A stretch of DNA of 64,000 bases from a bacterium (GTDB lineage Bacteria > Zhuqueibacterota > QNDG01 > JAFGCO01). The notes beneath the pieces are model-generated. The model saw only the letters and a program-made list of their open reading frames with translations. It was not told the DNA's origin and did no database searches. The translations under genes were made by a program, and so were the position numbers. The stretch spans positions 1 to 64,000 of the forward strand of contig JAFGCO010000011.1 of assembly GCA_016932575.1 (NCBI GenBank), read 5' to 3'. Each line of letters starts with the position of its first letter. Position 1 is the first letter of the stretch. Shown here in pieces: positions 23,343 to 32,271 of the stretch.

Positions 23343-25271
23343 TTATATTTTTGTTTTCATGGCGGTTCGGATTTTTTGCAGTAATGCGACCATCGTATAG
23401 GGCTTTTCCAAAAGGGGATACGCCTTCTTTTGAATGTCAGACCATTTGGAGCTGTATTCAGGATAGCCGCTGGTCAATAAAATGTGAATATCCGGCTTTT
23501 TAGCCAATAATGTTTCAACAAGTTCAACCCCGCTTTCACCGGACAATTCCACATCACTGAAAACCAGATCAAAACTACCATTTTCTTTATCGAAAACTTC
23601 CATGGCCTCTTTGACATTGGCGGCCGCAAAGGTGATAAAATTGTTTTTGATTAAAGCTTTTTCCATAAAGGTTCTGACTTTTTTATCATCTTCAACAAAA
23701 AGAATACGTTCACCGTTTCCCTTAAGAGACTGGATGGGCAGTTCTTTATTTGTTTCAATATCCGGATGTTTCGGAACTGCCTCAAAATAGATATTGAAGG
23801 TGGTTCCCGTTGCCGGTTTGCTTTTCACTTCAATCCATCCGTTGTGTTCCTTCACAATACCAAATATCACGGCCAATCCCAGACCTGTCCCCTTATCATG
23901 CTTTTTGGTGGTGAAAAAAGGCTCAAAAATACGTTCCAGGGTTTTTTTATGCATGCCAACACCCGTGTCCGTTATTGAGAGGCAGACAAAATGACCGGGT
24001 CTGGCTTCGGTACTTAGACTGCTTTGCTTCTCAGAGATGGTCACATGCTTGGTTTCAATGGTCAGCGTGCCGCCTTCGGGCATTGCGTCCCGGGCATTCA
24101 TGGACATATTCAGGAGAATTTGTTCCAGAGTGCCTTTATCTGCTTTGACGGAGCACAGATCCTGAAGCAGGGATTCTTTGATCTTAATATGTTCTCCAAT
24201 CAATCGGCGAATCATATTGGTCATATTTTTAATCAGGACGTTTAAATCGAGAACCTCAAATGACATGGGCTTGTTGCAACTGAAGACCAACAGTTTGCGT
24301 GTTAAATCGGCAGCCTGATCCGCAGAATCCTGAATTTGCTGAATGAATTGATAAAGGTTGGACTGCTGTGCCAGGTCCGGAAGGATCAGTTCTGTTGTCC
24401 CCCGAATGGCAGTTAAAATATTGTTGAAATCGTGTGCGACACCTCCTGCCAGGGCTCCTATAGCATCCATCTTGCAAGCCTGTCTGAGCTGCTCTTCCAT
24501 TTGTTTTTTTTCTGTGATGTTCCGAAAAACCAATACGACACCATTGAGTTTGCCGCGATCATCCCTGATGGGTGCTGCATTGTCATCAATCGGTATTTTT
24601 TTGCCGTTTTTCGCGATGAGCAATGTATTGTTGGTCAGGGAAACGGGCTTCCCTGTATTCAGCACCGTTCCGACCGGGTCGTTCACCCACTCTGTTTCGT
24701 TATCGTTGGTAATATGAAATACCATATTTATGTTTTTACCTATGCCTTCTTTCTGTGACCATCCGGTCAGTTTTTCTGCACCGGGATTCATAGAAACAAT
24801 GGATCCTTTCCTGTCTGTTGTGATTACCGCATCGCCGATACAATTTAAGGTGGTGGAAAGCCATTCTTCATTTGCTTTGAGCTTCTTTTCCATCTCATGC
24901 TTATAGAGAGAGATTTCAATGGATGAACTTACCTCTCTCTCATCCAGAGGCTTCAGTATGTACCCGTAAGGTTCAGCTCGTTTTGCTCTTGTTAAAGTCT
25001 GTTTGTCTGAATAGGCTGTTAAAAAAACAACCGGGATATCATAATGCTCATGGATATATTCAGCAGCATCGAGCCCTCCCATTTCATCACCCAGCATGAT
25101 ATCCATTAATACCAGATCAGGCCGGTTGGATTGAGTTGATTGAATGGCAGCTTCTTTTGACCTGACTGAATCGGTGACATGATAACCCAGGTCCTCCAGT
25201 CTTTCCTGGATCTCCAGGGCAATAATGTGCTCATCTTCAACAACCAGTATTTTTTTCTTATCGGTATTCAT
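23343..25271 (-). CDS. Hybrid histidine kinase: REC-PAS-HisKA-HATPase-REC
   Basis: 642 residues, no membrane segment. An N-terminal receiver has phosphoacceptor Asp57 (LVLMDIML) and Lys107 (LKP). A PAS domain spans about 133-255. HisKA carries GGVAHDFNN with His280, followed by HATPase_c (NMSMNARDAM, DTGVGM, GTGLGLAV) to about 500. A second receiver (FVEDD, FSDVELSG) spans about 515-640. It is the last gene of a three-gene minus-strand operon behind a CHASE8 kinase and YfiR. The N-terminal REC probably accepts phosphate from that HisKA_2 kinase, and the PAS-kinase half relays it to the second REC. It resembles the REC-PAS kinase at 38425 in the first 140 residues. Confidence 0.9.
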   Translation of the reverse strand: MNTDKKKILVVEDEHIIALEIQERLEDLGYHVTDSVRSKEAAIQSTQSNRPDLVLMDIMLGDEMGGLDAAEYIHEHYDIPVVFLTAYSDKQTLTRAKRAEPYGYILKPLDEREVSSSIEISLYKHEMEKKLKANEEWLSTTLNCIGDAVITTDRKGSIVSMNPGAEKLTGWSQKEGIGKNINMVFHITNDNETEWVNDPVGTVLNTGKPVSLTNNTLLIAKNGKKIPIDDNAAPIRDDRGKLNGVVLVFRNITEKKQMEEQLRQACKMDAIGALAGGVAHDFNNILTAIRGTTELILPDLAQQSNLYQFIQQIQDSADQAADLTRKLLVFSCNKPMSFEVLDLNVLIKNMTNMIRRLIGEHIKIKESLLQDLCSVKADKGTLEQILLNMSMNARDAMPEGGTLTIETKHVTISEKQSSLSTEARPGHFVCLSITDTGVGMHKKTLERIFEPFFTTKKHDKGTGLGLAVIFGIVKEHNGWIEVKSKPATGTTFNIYFEAVPKHPDIETNKELPIQSLKGNGERILFVEDDKKVRTFMEKALIKNNFITFAAANVKEAMEVFDKENGSFDLVFSDVELSGESGVELVETLLAKKPDIHILLTSGYPEYSSKWSDIQKKAYPLLEKPYTMVALLQKIRTAMKTKI

Positions 25272-25293
25272 GATTCGCCTCTTTATTTATAGA

Positions 25294-26715
25294 TCATATT
25301 TCGAAAATAATTTTATATTCTGTTCCATTGTTTCGGTTGATTTCCATCATGCCATCCAGCTGTTTAATTAAAGTATTGACAAGCCGCAATCCCAGGGTGT
25401 TCACATTTTTCATATCAATTTCATCAGGCATTCCAATGCCATTGTCCTTTACATCAATAATGGCCCGGTCGCTGTCGATAGTATCTATTTTAATCTTGAT
25501 CTCCCCTTTGCGGGCATTCGGGAAGGCATGTTTCAGGGAGTTTGATATCAGTTCATTGATGATCAATCCACAGGGAATGGCCTTGTCAATATTGATTTCG
25601 AAATTACCGATTTCCTTATGAATAGAGATATTTAATGAACTAACACGATATGACTTGATTAAATAGGATGTCAGACTGCTTATATATTTGGAAAAATCAA
25701 TATGAACAATATCCTCTGACTGGTACAGTTTTTCATGAATTAATGCCATCGCTTTAATTCGGTTTTGGCTTTCTTTGAACATTTCTAAAGCTTCATTATT
25801 TTTGATTTTCTTGGACTGGAGAAAAAGCAGACTGGAAATAACCTGCAGGTTGTTTTTAACACGATGGTGAATTTCTTTTAGAAGAATTTCCTTTTCTTCC
25901 AGGGAAGCCTTTATTTTTTTCTCTGCACTTTTACGCTGAATCAGCTCTTCGTGCAATTGCCTTGCCCGGTTCTCAAGTTCATGGCTGGCATTTTGAAGCG
26001 CAATATTTTGATTCTGAATTTGTGTCAGCATTTCATTAAACTGCTCAGTGAAAAAACCCAATTCATCTTCACTTGATTTTTGTGCACGGACTGAATAATC
26101 CTGATTCAGGGAAATTTTTTGGGCAACCTTTGCAAGGTGTAAGATGGGTTCAGAGACAACGCGCTGTAACCGGGTTGTCATCAGGAAACTGACTAAAATC
26201 GCCACGAGCAATACCAAAATCACAATAATAAAATTTCGCCTGAGCCTGGCTTTAATTTCTTCCAGACTTGATTGGATATATACCTTTCCTATTTTTTCCT
26301 GATCCAGCATAATATCCCTGTATATAACAAAGTGGTCTTTGTAAAAATAAGCGCCGTTCTCCTTTGGCATGGGCGGCAAAGACTGAATATCCACACCTTC
26401 AATTTTGTACTTTGCAAAAATTTTATCGTTCTTATCATAGATGGCGGCAAAAAGAATATATTTTTCTGCTTTTAATAAAATGGACAGGGTTTCCTTGGCA
26501 TCATCTTCATTATCAAAAATTAGTGCTGCAGTGCAGTGATTTCCAATAATCTCCGCGAGTGTATCCATCTTATGTTTAATGACTTCCCGATAATTGAGCT
26601 GATCTGAAGTGATTAAGGCAGCACAAGCAATAAGAAGCGCAACACTGCTGCTGAACATTGTGATTGCTGTCAGCTTCTGTTTGATAAAAAGCTTATGGAA
26701 AAGCTGCTTTTTCAT
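25294..26715 (-). CDS. Membrane histidine kinase with CHASE8 sensor and HisKA_2 domain
   Basis: 473 residues. Helix 1 (about 17-36), a periplasmic CHASE8-type sensor (about 40-155), helix 2 (about 162-180), HAMP (about 181-233), a coiled coil, then HisKA_2 with [17 protein letters not shown] (His283/His284) and HATPase_c ([27 protein letters not shown]). In the known YfiBNR system the CHASE8 domain belongs to the diguanylate cyclase YfiN and is inhibited by periplasmic YfiR. Here a YfiR gene ends 6 bp upstream, but the output is a kinase. The likely phosphate acceptor is the REC protein encoded 22 bp downstream. Confidence 0.88.
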   Translation of the reverse strand: MKKQLFHKLFIKQKLTAITMFSSSVALLIACAALITSDQLNYREVIKHKMDTLAEIIGNHCTAALIFDNEDDAKETLSILLKAEKYILFAAIYDKNDKIFAKYKIEGVDIQSLPPMPKENGAYFYKDHFVIYRDIMLDQEKIGKVYIQSSLEEIKARLRRNFIIVILVLLVAILVSFLMTTRLQRVVSEPILHLAKVAQKISLNQDYSVRAQKSSEDELGFFTEQFNEMLTQIQNQNIALQNASHELENRARQLHEELIQRKSAEKKIKASLEEKEILLKEIHHRVKNNLQVISSLLFLQSKKIKNNEALEMFKESQNRIKAMALIHEKLYQSEDIVHIDFSKYISSLTSYLIKSYRVSSLNISIHKEIGNFEINIDKAIPCGLIINELISNSLKHAFPNARKGEIKIKIDTIDSDRAIIDVKDNGIGMPDEIDMKNVNTLGLRLVNTLIKQLDGMMEINRNNGTEYKIIFEI

Positions 26716-26721
26716 TTCATT

Positions 26722-27294
26722 CTATTCAAGTGAAGGTTCTGGAATATCTGCCATTTTCAACAGTTTTGTACTCATCTTTAAACCGGACTGTTTAACAGCT
26801 TCGCTGTTGATTTCAAAGCGTATCTTTTTTTTCTTGATAATAAAATTAATCATTCCGCCATCTTTGGAAAAATTGGTTTCATCACCCACTGTAAGAATAC
26901 TGTTATTTTTAATTTTACTGAATATTTGAGACCGCCGGTCTCTGTTGTCCACACCAATGAACAGGATATGGCAAGACGACAAATCTTCCAGATTCTGATA
27001 GCGCCTGATTCTGAACTCTCGATTTTTTATTTGTTTCCCCTCAATGGTTTTTTCCAGATCAATGCCATAAGGATCACTGCCGATAATACCAATCACAAAC
27101 GGTGAATCCGGATTATTGAATGATTCTTCGGGCCAATCCACAAATCTTGCAAAATTATACAGATATTTGGCCTTGATCTGATACTCTGTCGGAATGACAG
27201 TAAATCCCATTTGTGAATAACTATTTGATCCCCCAAGAATTATGATAAATACGGTAAAACATCGGATTGAAATGATGTTAATTTTAGGTAACAT
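26722..27294 (-). CDS. YfiR-family periplasmic regulator (DUF4154)
   Basis: 190 residues from ATG 27294 (the frame is open from TTG 27327; neither start has a clear Shine-Dalgarno sequence). The signal peptide ends near GGSNSYS. The YfiR pattern is complete: KAKYLYNFARFVDWP, FVIGIIGSDPYG, CHILFIGV, ILTVGDETNFSKDGGMINF, and RFEINSEAVKQSGLKMSTKLL. YfiR proteins sit in the periplasm and control a CHASE8 membrane partner in response to redox or envelope cues. The partner gene follows 6 bp downstream as one operon. Only one Cys remains in the mature part, so the paired-disulfide switch of Pseudomonas YfiR is probably not conserved. Confidence 0.85.
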   Translation of the reverse strand: MLPKINIISIRCFTVFIIILGGSNSYSQMGFTVIPTEYQIKAKYLYNFARFVDWPEESFNNPDSPFVIGIIGSDPYGIDLEKTIEGKQIKNREFRIRRYQNLEDLSSCHILFIGVDNRDRRSQIFSKIKNNSILTVGDETNFSKDGGMINFIIKKKKIRFEINSEAVKQSGLKMSTKLLKMADIPEPSLE

Positions 27295-28040
27295 ATGTTC
27301 TATTTTTGAAATATTTTTCAATTCCAATCAACCCATAAAACATTAATAAACAAGATATTATTTCTAAAAATCAATAATAAATCACAATGTTTTATGAAAA
27401 TCTCTTTTTCATTATGGAATCATGATCCTTTTTATCTCAATTTCATATCCAGGGGGATTGTTCAGCTGCAGTCGCAGAATGAAGGGATGATAAATCCAGA
27501 TTTTCCAATAAGGTTACACAGTAAACAAATTTAATCAATGGTGAAGGAGAAGTTTTATGCTCATCCTTTTCCCCGGTTCCGATATCCTGTTTTTATTAAA
27601 ACCTGTATTTTTTATGAAATGTGCAAACGATATGCCAGGTTGATATGTGAATAACAGGGTAATGTCTATATTCAATTGAATACCGTGTTGCACAGCAGGC
27701 GGCCTGCTTTGGTATTGCAGTTAATCAAAATTAAGGACATATGGCACGGCTGCCGGTTTTTTAAGGGGAGCCATAATTTCATAAAATAATCAGTCAATTT
27801 CAGTAATATCAGTTCAATAAAGGCCTTTCTATTTTGGATGATGTCGTCATGCCGGCATATTTACATGTCATTCCTTCGATGACGAAACAGCGAACCTGAC
27901 CTGGCATTATAGTAAAAGATTATGTTTGATAAGAAATAAATAATTAATTACATTTACTTGACGAGTACCATCAACAGGGTGTTTTGCTTTGTGTTTCCAA
28001 TGAGTAAAAATCGATAAATATTTATACCTGAAGCCATGAT
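27295..28040. other. Intergenic region between divergent genes, no confident gene
   Basis: About 740 bp. It must carry promoters for the YfiR operon (leftward) and the cupin gene (rightward). A 28-codon hydrophobic ORF at 27557-27643 has a good GGAGAAG ribosome site, but there is no other support. No RNA gene or terminator was found. Confidence 0.35.
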
Positions 28041-28556
28041 ATGAAAAACAAACACACCAAAGAAGCAGCATACTGGATCGAAAAACTCGACCTGAAACCG
28101 CATCCGGAAGGCGGGCATTACCGCGAAGTGTTCGCCGGATCGGACCAAATCCGGGCCGATGCCCTGCCCCCCGGATTCACTGGCCCGAGAAAAACATACA
28201 CCTCCATTTACTTTTTACTGGAAAGCCATCAGATTTCACGTCTTCATCGTTTAAAGTCGGACGAACTCTGGAACTTTTATTCAGGCAGTCCGATTCGGAT
28301 TCACGTCATCAGGCCTGACGGAACCCATGAAGAGCGTATACTCGGGCCCGATCCGGAAAATGGAGAGGCATTTCAGTATTGTGTTCCGTCCGGATGCTGG
28401 TTTGGAAGCCTGGTTAGTGAACCCCAAAGCTACGCACTGGCCGGCTGTTTCGTCGCGCCGGGATTTGATTTTCAGGATTTTGAACTGGGAAGCAGGGAGT
28501 CCCTGATCCATACGTTTCCTGAGCACAAGACGATTATCCAGAAATTGACGTCTTGA
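28041..28556 (+). CDS. Cupin_5 (DUF985) family protein
   Basis: 171 residues, near full length for the family. Recognisable motifs are WIEKLDLKPHPEGGHYREV, TSIYFLLES, SRLHRLKSDELWNFYSG and LAGCFVAPGFDFQDFELGS, the two halves of a single cupin barrel. The family is related to sugar isomerase/epimerase-like cupins, but its reaction is not established. The protein is cytoplasmic with no signal peptide. ATG 28041 has no clear ribosome binding site. It is probably transcribed alone; the next gene starts 141 bp downstream. Confidence 0.85.
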   Translation: MKNKHTKEAAYWIEKLDLKPHPEGGHYREVFAGSDQIRADALPPGFTGPRKTYTSIYFLLESHQISRLHRLKSDELWNFYSGSPIRIHVIRPDGTHEERILGPDPENGEAFQYCVPSGCWFGSLVSEPQSYALAGCFVAPGFDFQDFELGSRESLIHTFPEHKTIIQKLTS

Positions 28557-28697
28557 ACCATTCATTCCGGCTCAAAAAGGATTTCCATAAAGACAAACAA
28601 TGCTGAAACCCAATACTTGAACAATGATGCATGATATGCCCTTAAGCAGCGCTGTTATTTTTTAAAAAATGAATTTATCGTGGGAGGTTAAGACCGA

Positions 28698-29435
28698 ATG
28701 GATAAACAAAATGCCTTTTCCACTCACTCCTCATGGAATCATTATTATAAATTATGCGGAGTGACGACCCTACTCATGATGATACTTTTTTTATTTGACG
28801 TGATAATATGGAGCGTGTTCGGGCCGTACCCAGACTCCGCCGAGGGTTGGTTCAATCTATTACAGCAAAATCGATTGCTCGGTTTGTCGTTGCTTTCGTT
28901 TCCGACTCTTTTGGGTATCATCTTGTATTATATGACATTTCTTGGTCTGTACAATCTTTTAAAGAAAATTGAACCGGCTTTTGCATCTCTGGCATTGCTT
29001 CTTTCCTTTACAGGTTTGACAATTTTAATAATTACCAATATGGCTTATCCACTGGTTCAATTAAATGATCAATATGGTTCTGCCACCTCTGAGGCACAGA
29101 AAATGTTATTGATAACAGCAGGCGAGATAAAAATCGTGACTGCTGTGACAGGTTCGAAGATTGGCGGATTCTTTGCGGAAGGAGCTGCTGTTATTTTTTC
29201 AATTCTTATGTTTAAAGATCCTGTTTTCGGTAAAACAGCTGGCTGGCTTGGCGTCATTGGCCATGGTCTTGATTTTATTCGAATCATTATGACCTTGACC
29301 TTCTTGCCGGAGAATATCGGAGCAATACTTTTAATGATCGGCGGTCTGCCTCAATTTATCTGGTTGATTATTGTAGGAATCAAATTTATTCATTTAGGGC
29401 AATTAAAACGAGCACCTGCAACAATCGTGAACTGA
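28698..29435 (+). CDS. DUF4386-like multi-pass membrane protein
   Basis: 245 residues with about six hydrophobic helices (approximately 20-40, 60-82, 92-112, 150-170, 177-198 and 205-228). The overall pattern (short cytoplasmic start, KIEPAFASLALLLSFTG, late WLGVIGHGLDFIRI) is like DUF4386 membrane proteins of unknown role. GGGAGG lies upstream of ATG 28698. There are no catalytic motifs, and no functional link to its neighbours is visible. Confidence 0.6.
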   Translation: MDKQNAFSTHSSWNHYYKLCGVTTLLMMILFLFDVIIWSVFGPYPDSAEGWFNLLQQNRLLGLSLLSFPTLLGIILYYMTFLGLYNLLKKIEPAFASLALLLSFTGLTILIITNMAYPLVQLNDQYGSATSEAQKMLLITAGEIKIVTAVTGSKIGGFFAEGAAVIFSILMFKDPVFGKTAGWLGVIGHGLDFIRIIMTLTFLPENIGAILLMIGGLPQFIWLIIVGIKFIHLGQLKRAPATIVN

Positions 29436-29544
29436 ATTTATATGTTTAAATAAACAAAGGGCCAACGCCGGACCGGTAAATACGGTGCATGATCCCGAAT
29501 CGATGAGACAATTTTTAAATAAAATTTAAGGAGGATACCCGACA

Positions 29545-30825
29545 ATGTCAAAAAAACCTTGTATGCAAAAAATCTCCGATTCCAGGCGTTTTCCGTGGAT
29601 TCATCATTTACTCAGGTTCTCAGCCGTTTCAGCCGGTCTGATGCTTTTCTGGATCGTCTGTTGTGATCCTTCACCGACTAACGCCTCCGGCCTGAAGTGG
29701 GTCGGAACCTGGGGGACTGCACAACAGCTGGTTGAACCGCGCAATATGCCTCCGAAAAAACCCGGATTGAGCAACAACACACTCCGGCAAATCGTTCAGG
29801 TTTCAGTAGGCGGAAAACAATTGAGGGTGAAATTCTCAAATAAATTCAGTACGAGCCCTGTAACAATGAAATCGACACATATTGCTGTCTCAAGGGAAGG
29901 CAGCACGATTGATACGGAAACGGAGCAGGTACTGTTATTCGAAGGAGAACCGGAAGTGACCATGGAGCCGGGTGCTGCCGTAACGTCAGATTTATGTAAT
30001 TTTCTGCTGAAACCGCGATCCCGTGTGGCAATCACAATTTACTTTGGCGAGACGTCACCGGACGTGACGGGTCATCCGGGATCGCGGACCACCTCTTATC
30101 TGCTTGAAGGAAATAAAGTTTCTGCTGAAAACTTCCCGGATGCCGCACAAACAGATCACTGGTACGTCATCGACGGCATCGATGTCAGGGTACCGGAAGC
30201 CGCTGCTGCCGTCGCTGTATTGGGCAATTCCATCACCGACGGACGCGGTTCGGGTACAAACAGGCAAAATCGCTGGCCGGATGAACTGGCGCGCCGCCTT
30301 CAGGAAAATCCCGGAACGCTACTGGTGGCTGTTCTAAACATGGGAGTCGGGGGCAATTGTGTGCTTCGTCAGTGTCTTGGTCCCTCTGCCCTGAATCGCT
30401 TCGGCCGCGATGTGAAAGAACGGGCCGGGGTGCGCTGGTTAATCATCCTTGAGGGAATCAACGACATTGGAGGAACGCAGGATGCAGCGGAAGCAGACTC
30501 TGTGGCAGACAATCTGATCGCCGCGTTCGAACAGATGATCGACCAGGCTCAAAACGAAGATATTCTTGTATACGGAGCGACACTGCTTCCATTCGGCGGA
30601 TCTTTTTATGATACGGAGTACCGTGAAGCGGCGAGAAAAACCGTCAACGAATGGATCCGGAACAGCGGTCGTTTCAATGCTGTGATTGATTTCGATGCAG
30701 CCATGCGTGATCCTGAGAATCCTTTGTACCTTTTGCCTGAGGCGGATACGGGTGATCATCTCCATCCAAACGAGACAGGCCACAGGATGATGGCCGAGGC
30801 GGTTGACCTGACACTTTTTCAGTGA
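29545..30825 (+). CDS. Secreted SGNH/GDSL-family esterase
   Basis: 426 residues from ATG 29545 with AAGGAGG upstream. The signal peptide/anchor is around 27-45; VCCDPS could be a weak lipobox. An N-terminal beta-sandwich (WVGTWGTAQQ, VQVSVGGKQLRVKFSN) precedes the SGNH domain: GNSITDG with Ser229 (block I), NMGVGGN (block II), EGINDIG (block III) and GDHLHPN (block V Asp and His). This arrangement matches secreted rhamnogalacturonan/xylan acetylesterase-like enzymes (XynE-like), which remove ester groups from plant polysaccharides. The substrate is inferred from family only. It complements the GH9 and GH3 enzymes in the window. Confidence 0.85.
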   Translation: MSKKPCMQKISDSRRFPWIHHLLRFSAVSAGLMLFWIVCCDPSPTNASGLKWVGTWGTAQQLVEPRNMPPKKPGLSNNTLRQIVQVSVGGKQLRVKFSNKFSTSPVTMKSTHIAVSREGSTIDTETEQVLLFEGEPEVTMEPGAAVTSDLCNFLLKPRSRVAITIYFGETSPDVTGHPGSRTTSYLLEGNKVSAENFPDAAQTDHWYVIDGIDVRVPEAAAAVAVLGNSITDGRGSGTNRQNRWPDELARRLQENPGTLLVAVLNMGVGGNCVLRQCLGPSALNRFGRDVKERAGVRWLIILEGINDIGGTQDAAEADSVADNLIAAFEQMIDQAQNEDILVYGATLLPFGGSFYDTEYREAARKTVNEWIRNSGRFNAVIDFDAAMRDPENPLYLLPEADTGDHLHPNETGHRMMAEAVDLTLFQ

Positions 30826-30941
30826 ACCGAAGGCCATTTGTATAATTTACGATACGATATTATAATAATACTTGCACTCGTTCATAAAATTCATTATTAT
30901 TTTTTTAATCATAAGGATTGAAACCCCTTCCTGAAATAAAG

Positions 30942-31094
30942 ATGGCAGCTTTCCGGATATATACTATTAGGGACTATCAATGGAATTTATCATCGCATGC
31001 ATCATTTGGAATCGGCATCGATTTAGGATATAATCTTGCAGCAGAAAACGGTTTTGGCATTATTCCCAAAGTGATTGTAACAATTGCAATGTAA
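30942..31094 (+). pseudogene. Possible C-terminal fragment of an outer-membrane protein
   Basis: A 50-codon frame from ATG 30942 ends SFGIGIDLGYNLAAENGFGI then IPKVIVTIAM. It looks like the last strands of a small outer-membrane barrel but has no signal peptide and no ribosome binding site. It is probably gene debris in the 500-bp gap between the esterase and the SPOR-like gene. Support is weak. Confidence 0.25.
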
Positions 31095-31163
31095 GATATT
31101 TTTTAAACCTTTATAAATAACTTGGCCCGCTTCTCTCATTCATCTGAAGAAAGGAGACCTTTC

Positions 31164-31214
31164 ATGTTCTGTAAATATTGCGGAAAGGAAATTGAGGAAA
31201 CCACTGTTATTTGA
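31164..31214 (+). pseudogene. Truncated zinc-ribbon protein start
   Basis: ATG 31164, behind a strong AAGGAG, encodes MFCKYCGKEIEETTVI and then a TGA stop. This is the first half of a zinc-ribbon (C-x-x-C-G-K-E-I), which normally continues with a second Cys pair. Only one Cys pair remains, so no zinc site can form. It is either a remnant or a 16-residue peptide. Confidence 0.4.
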
Positions 31215-31323
31215 CGATAAAATTCTCAGATTAAACCATCCGGGTTTTGGACAGCACTGACCAATATAAACATCATATTTTCATCCCCAAAAGCCCTGGA
31301 TCAAAACACAAGGAGGGCATGTG

Positions 31324-32046
31324 ATGACCAAAGAGACATCCAAAATCAGGGAAATGGTTTCATCACTAAAGGATTTTTTTATATTTCTGAGAGAAGCTGC
31401 CATTATTTCCATCTTTCTTTTAATTCTGTTTTTCCCCGTGTCATTCAATACGGTTTTGTCGCGTGCCGGGTTTGTGGAGGGCAATATCGCTGGATTTACC
31501 TGGAGAAACCAGCTAAATAAAACAGACAAGACGCTTCAAAAAGCCAATGAAACAATACAGCAGCTGGAATCTGAACTGGCCGAATCCAATAAAATCATCC
31601 AGGAACTTACCGCCGAAGTCGATGCACAAAAGGCTGAAAAATTAAAAACACAGACCATTAAAAACACACGCGTTTTAAAGGATGTCAAGAGTCGGGATGA
31701 AGCCATTCAGAAGACACTTCAGATGAATAAATCCATGCTCGAGCGGCAGCAATTCCAAATTCAGCCGATATCGGAATGGGGTGTTATCTCCGGCCCACAC
31801 ATGGACTTGCAGCATGCCAGGGTACAACAGGAGCAGGCACTCGAACGGGGATTCGGACAAAGCCGGATTTATCAAAAACATCAGGAATACTGGAATGTGC
31901 TTCTGTTCCAGTCCGAAGAGAAAGCGCACGACATGCTCATGAAACTGGAGAGATCAGGGCTTCATGCCGACATGGTCAATCTGAATGAATTTTGTCCCCA
32001 CGCCGGGCTGTCGCAGCAAAGGGATATCTGGATTTGTGAAGAATAA
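31324..32046 (+). CDS. Membrane-anchored coiled-coil protein with SPOR-like C-terminus
   Basis: 240 residues from ATG 31324; AGGAGG at 31311-31316 gives seven-base spacing, better than GTG 31321. One membrane helix (about 23-45) is followed by a coiled coil (about 62-125) rich in Gln, Glu and Lys. The last 70 residues (GFGQSRIYQKHQEYWNVLLF, then SEEKAHDMLMKLERSGLHAD) read like a SPOR peptidoglycan-binding repeat, with two strands around a helix. Such proteins bind denuded glycan strands at division sites. The SPOR call is tentative because the repeat is short and diverged. Confidence 0.5.
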   Translation: MTKETSKIREMVSSLKDFFIFLREAAIISIFLLILFFPVSFNTVLSRAGFVEGNIAGFTWRNQLNKTDKTLQKANETIQQLESELAESNKIIQELTAEVDAQKAEKLKTQTIKNTRVLKDVKSRDEAIQKTLQMNKSMLERQQFQIQPISEWGVISGPHMDLQHARVQQEQALERGFGQSRIYQKHQEYWNVLLFQSEEKAHDMLMKLERSGLHADMVNLNEFCPHAGLSQQRDIWICEE

Positions 32047-32271
32047 TTTCCACTTGAGGACAGGACAAACCAAATTGATACCGGGTGGCCATGGACTCTG
32101 CTGGATCCGCAATCTGACAATCTGTCCGGCCAGACGAAAACGAATTCAGGAAAAAACGATCCGGAGATCAAATGAAGATCATCAGTTTGTCTTCACGTGA
32201 AACTTTGTTTCTCTTGAAACCGGGGGCAGGGTGCTGCTAAACAACCAATTCATGGAAAGAAAGGGATTCAT

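Noticed and set aside
27557-27643. 28-codon hydrophobic ORF with a good GGAGAAG site
   Set aside because: No homology or conservation evidence; kept only as a note in the intergenic entry.
27742-27760. TGGCACGGCTGCC, resembling a sigma-54 -24 box
   Set aside because: The GC element falls three bases too close; invariant spacing is not met.
32172-32240. 22-codon ORF with GGAG upstream, before the amidohydrolase
   Set aside because: Too short, no recognisable sequence, and such ORFs are expected by chance.
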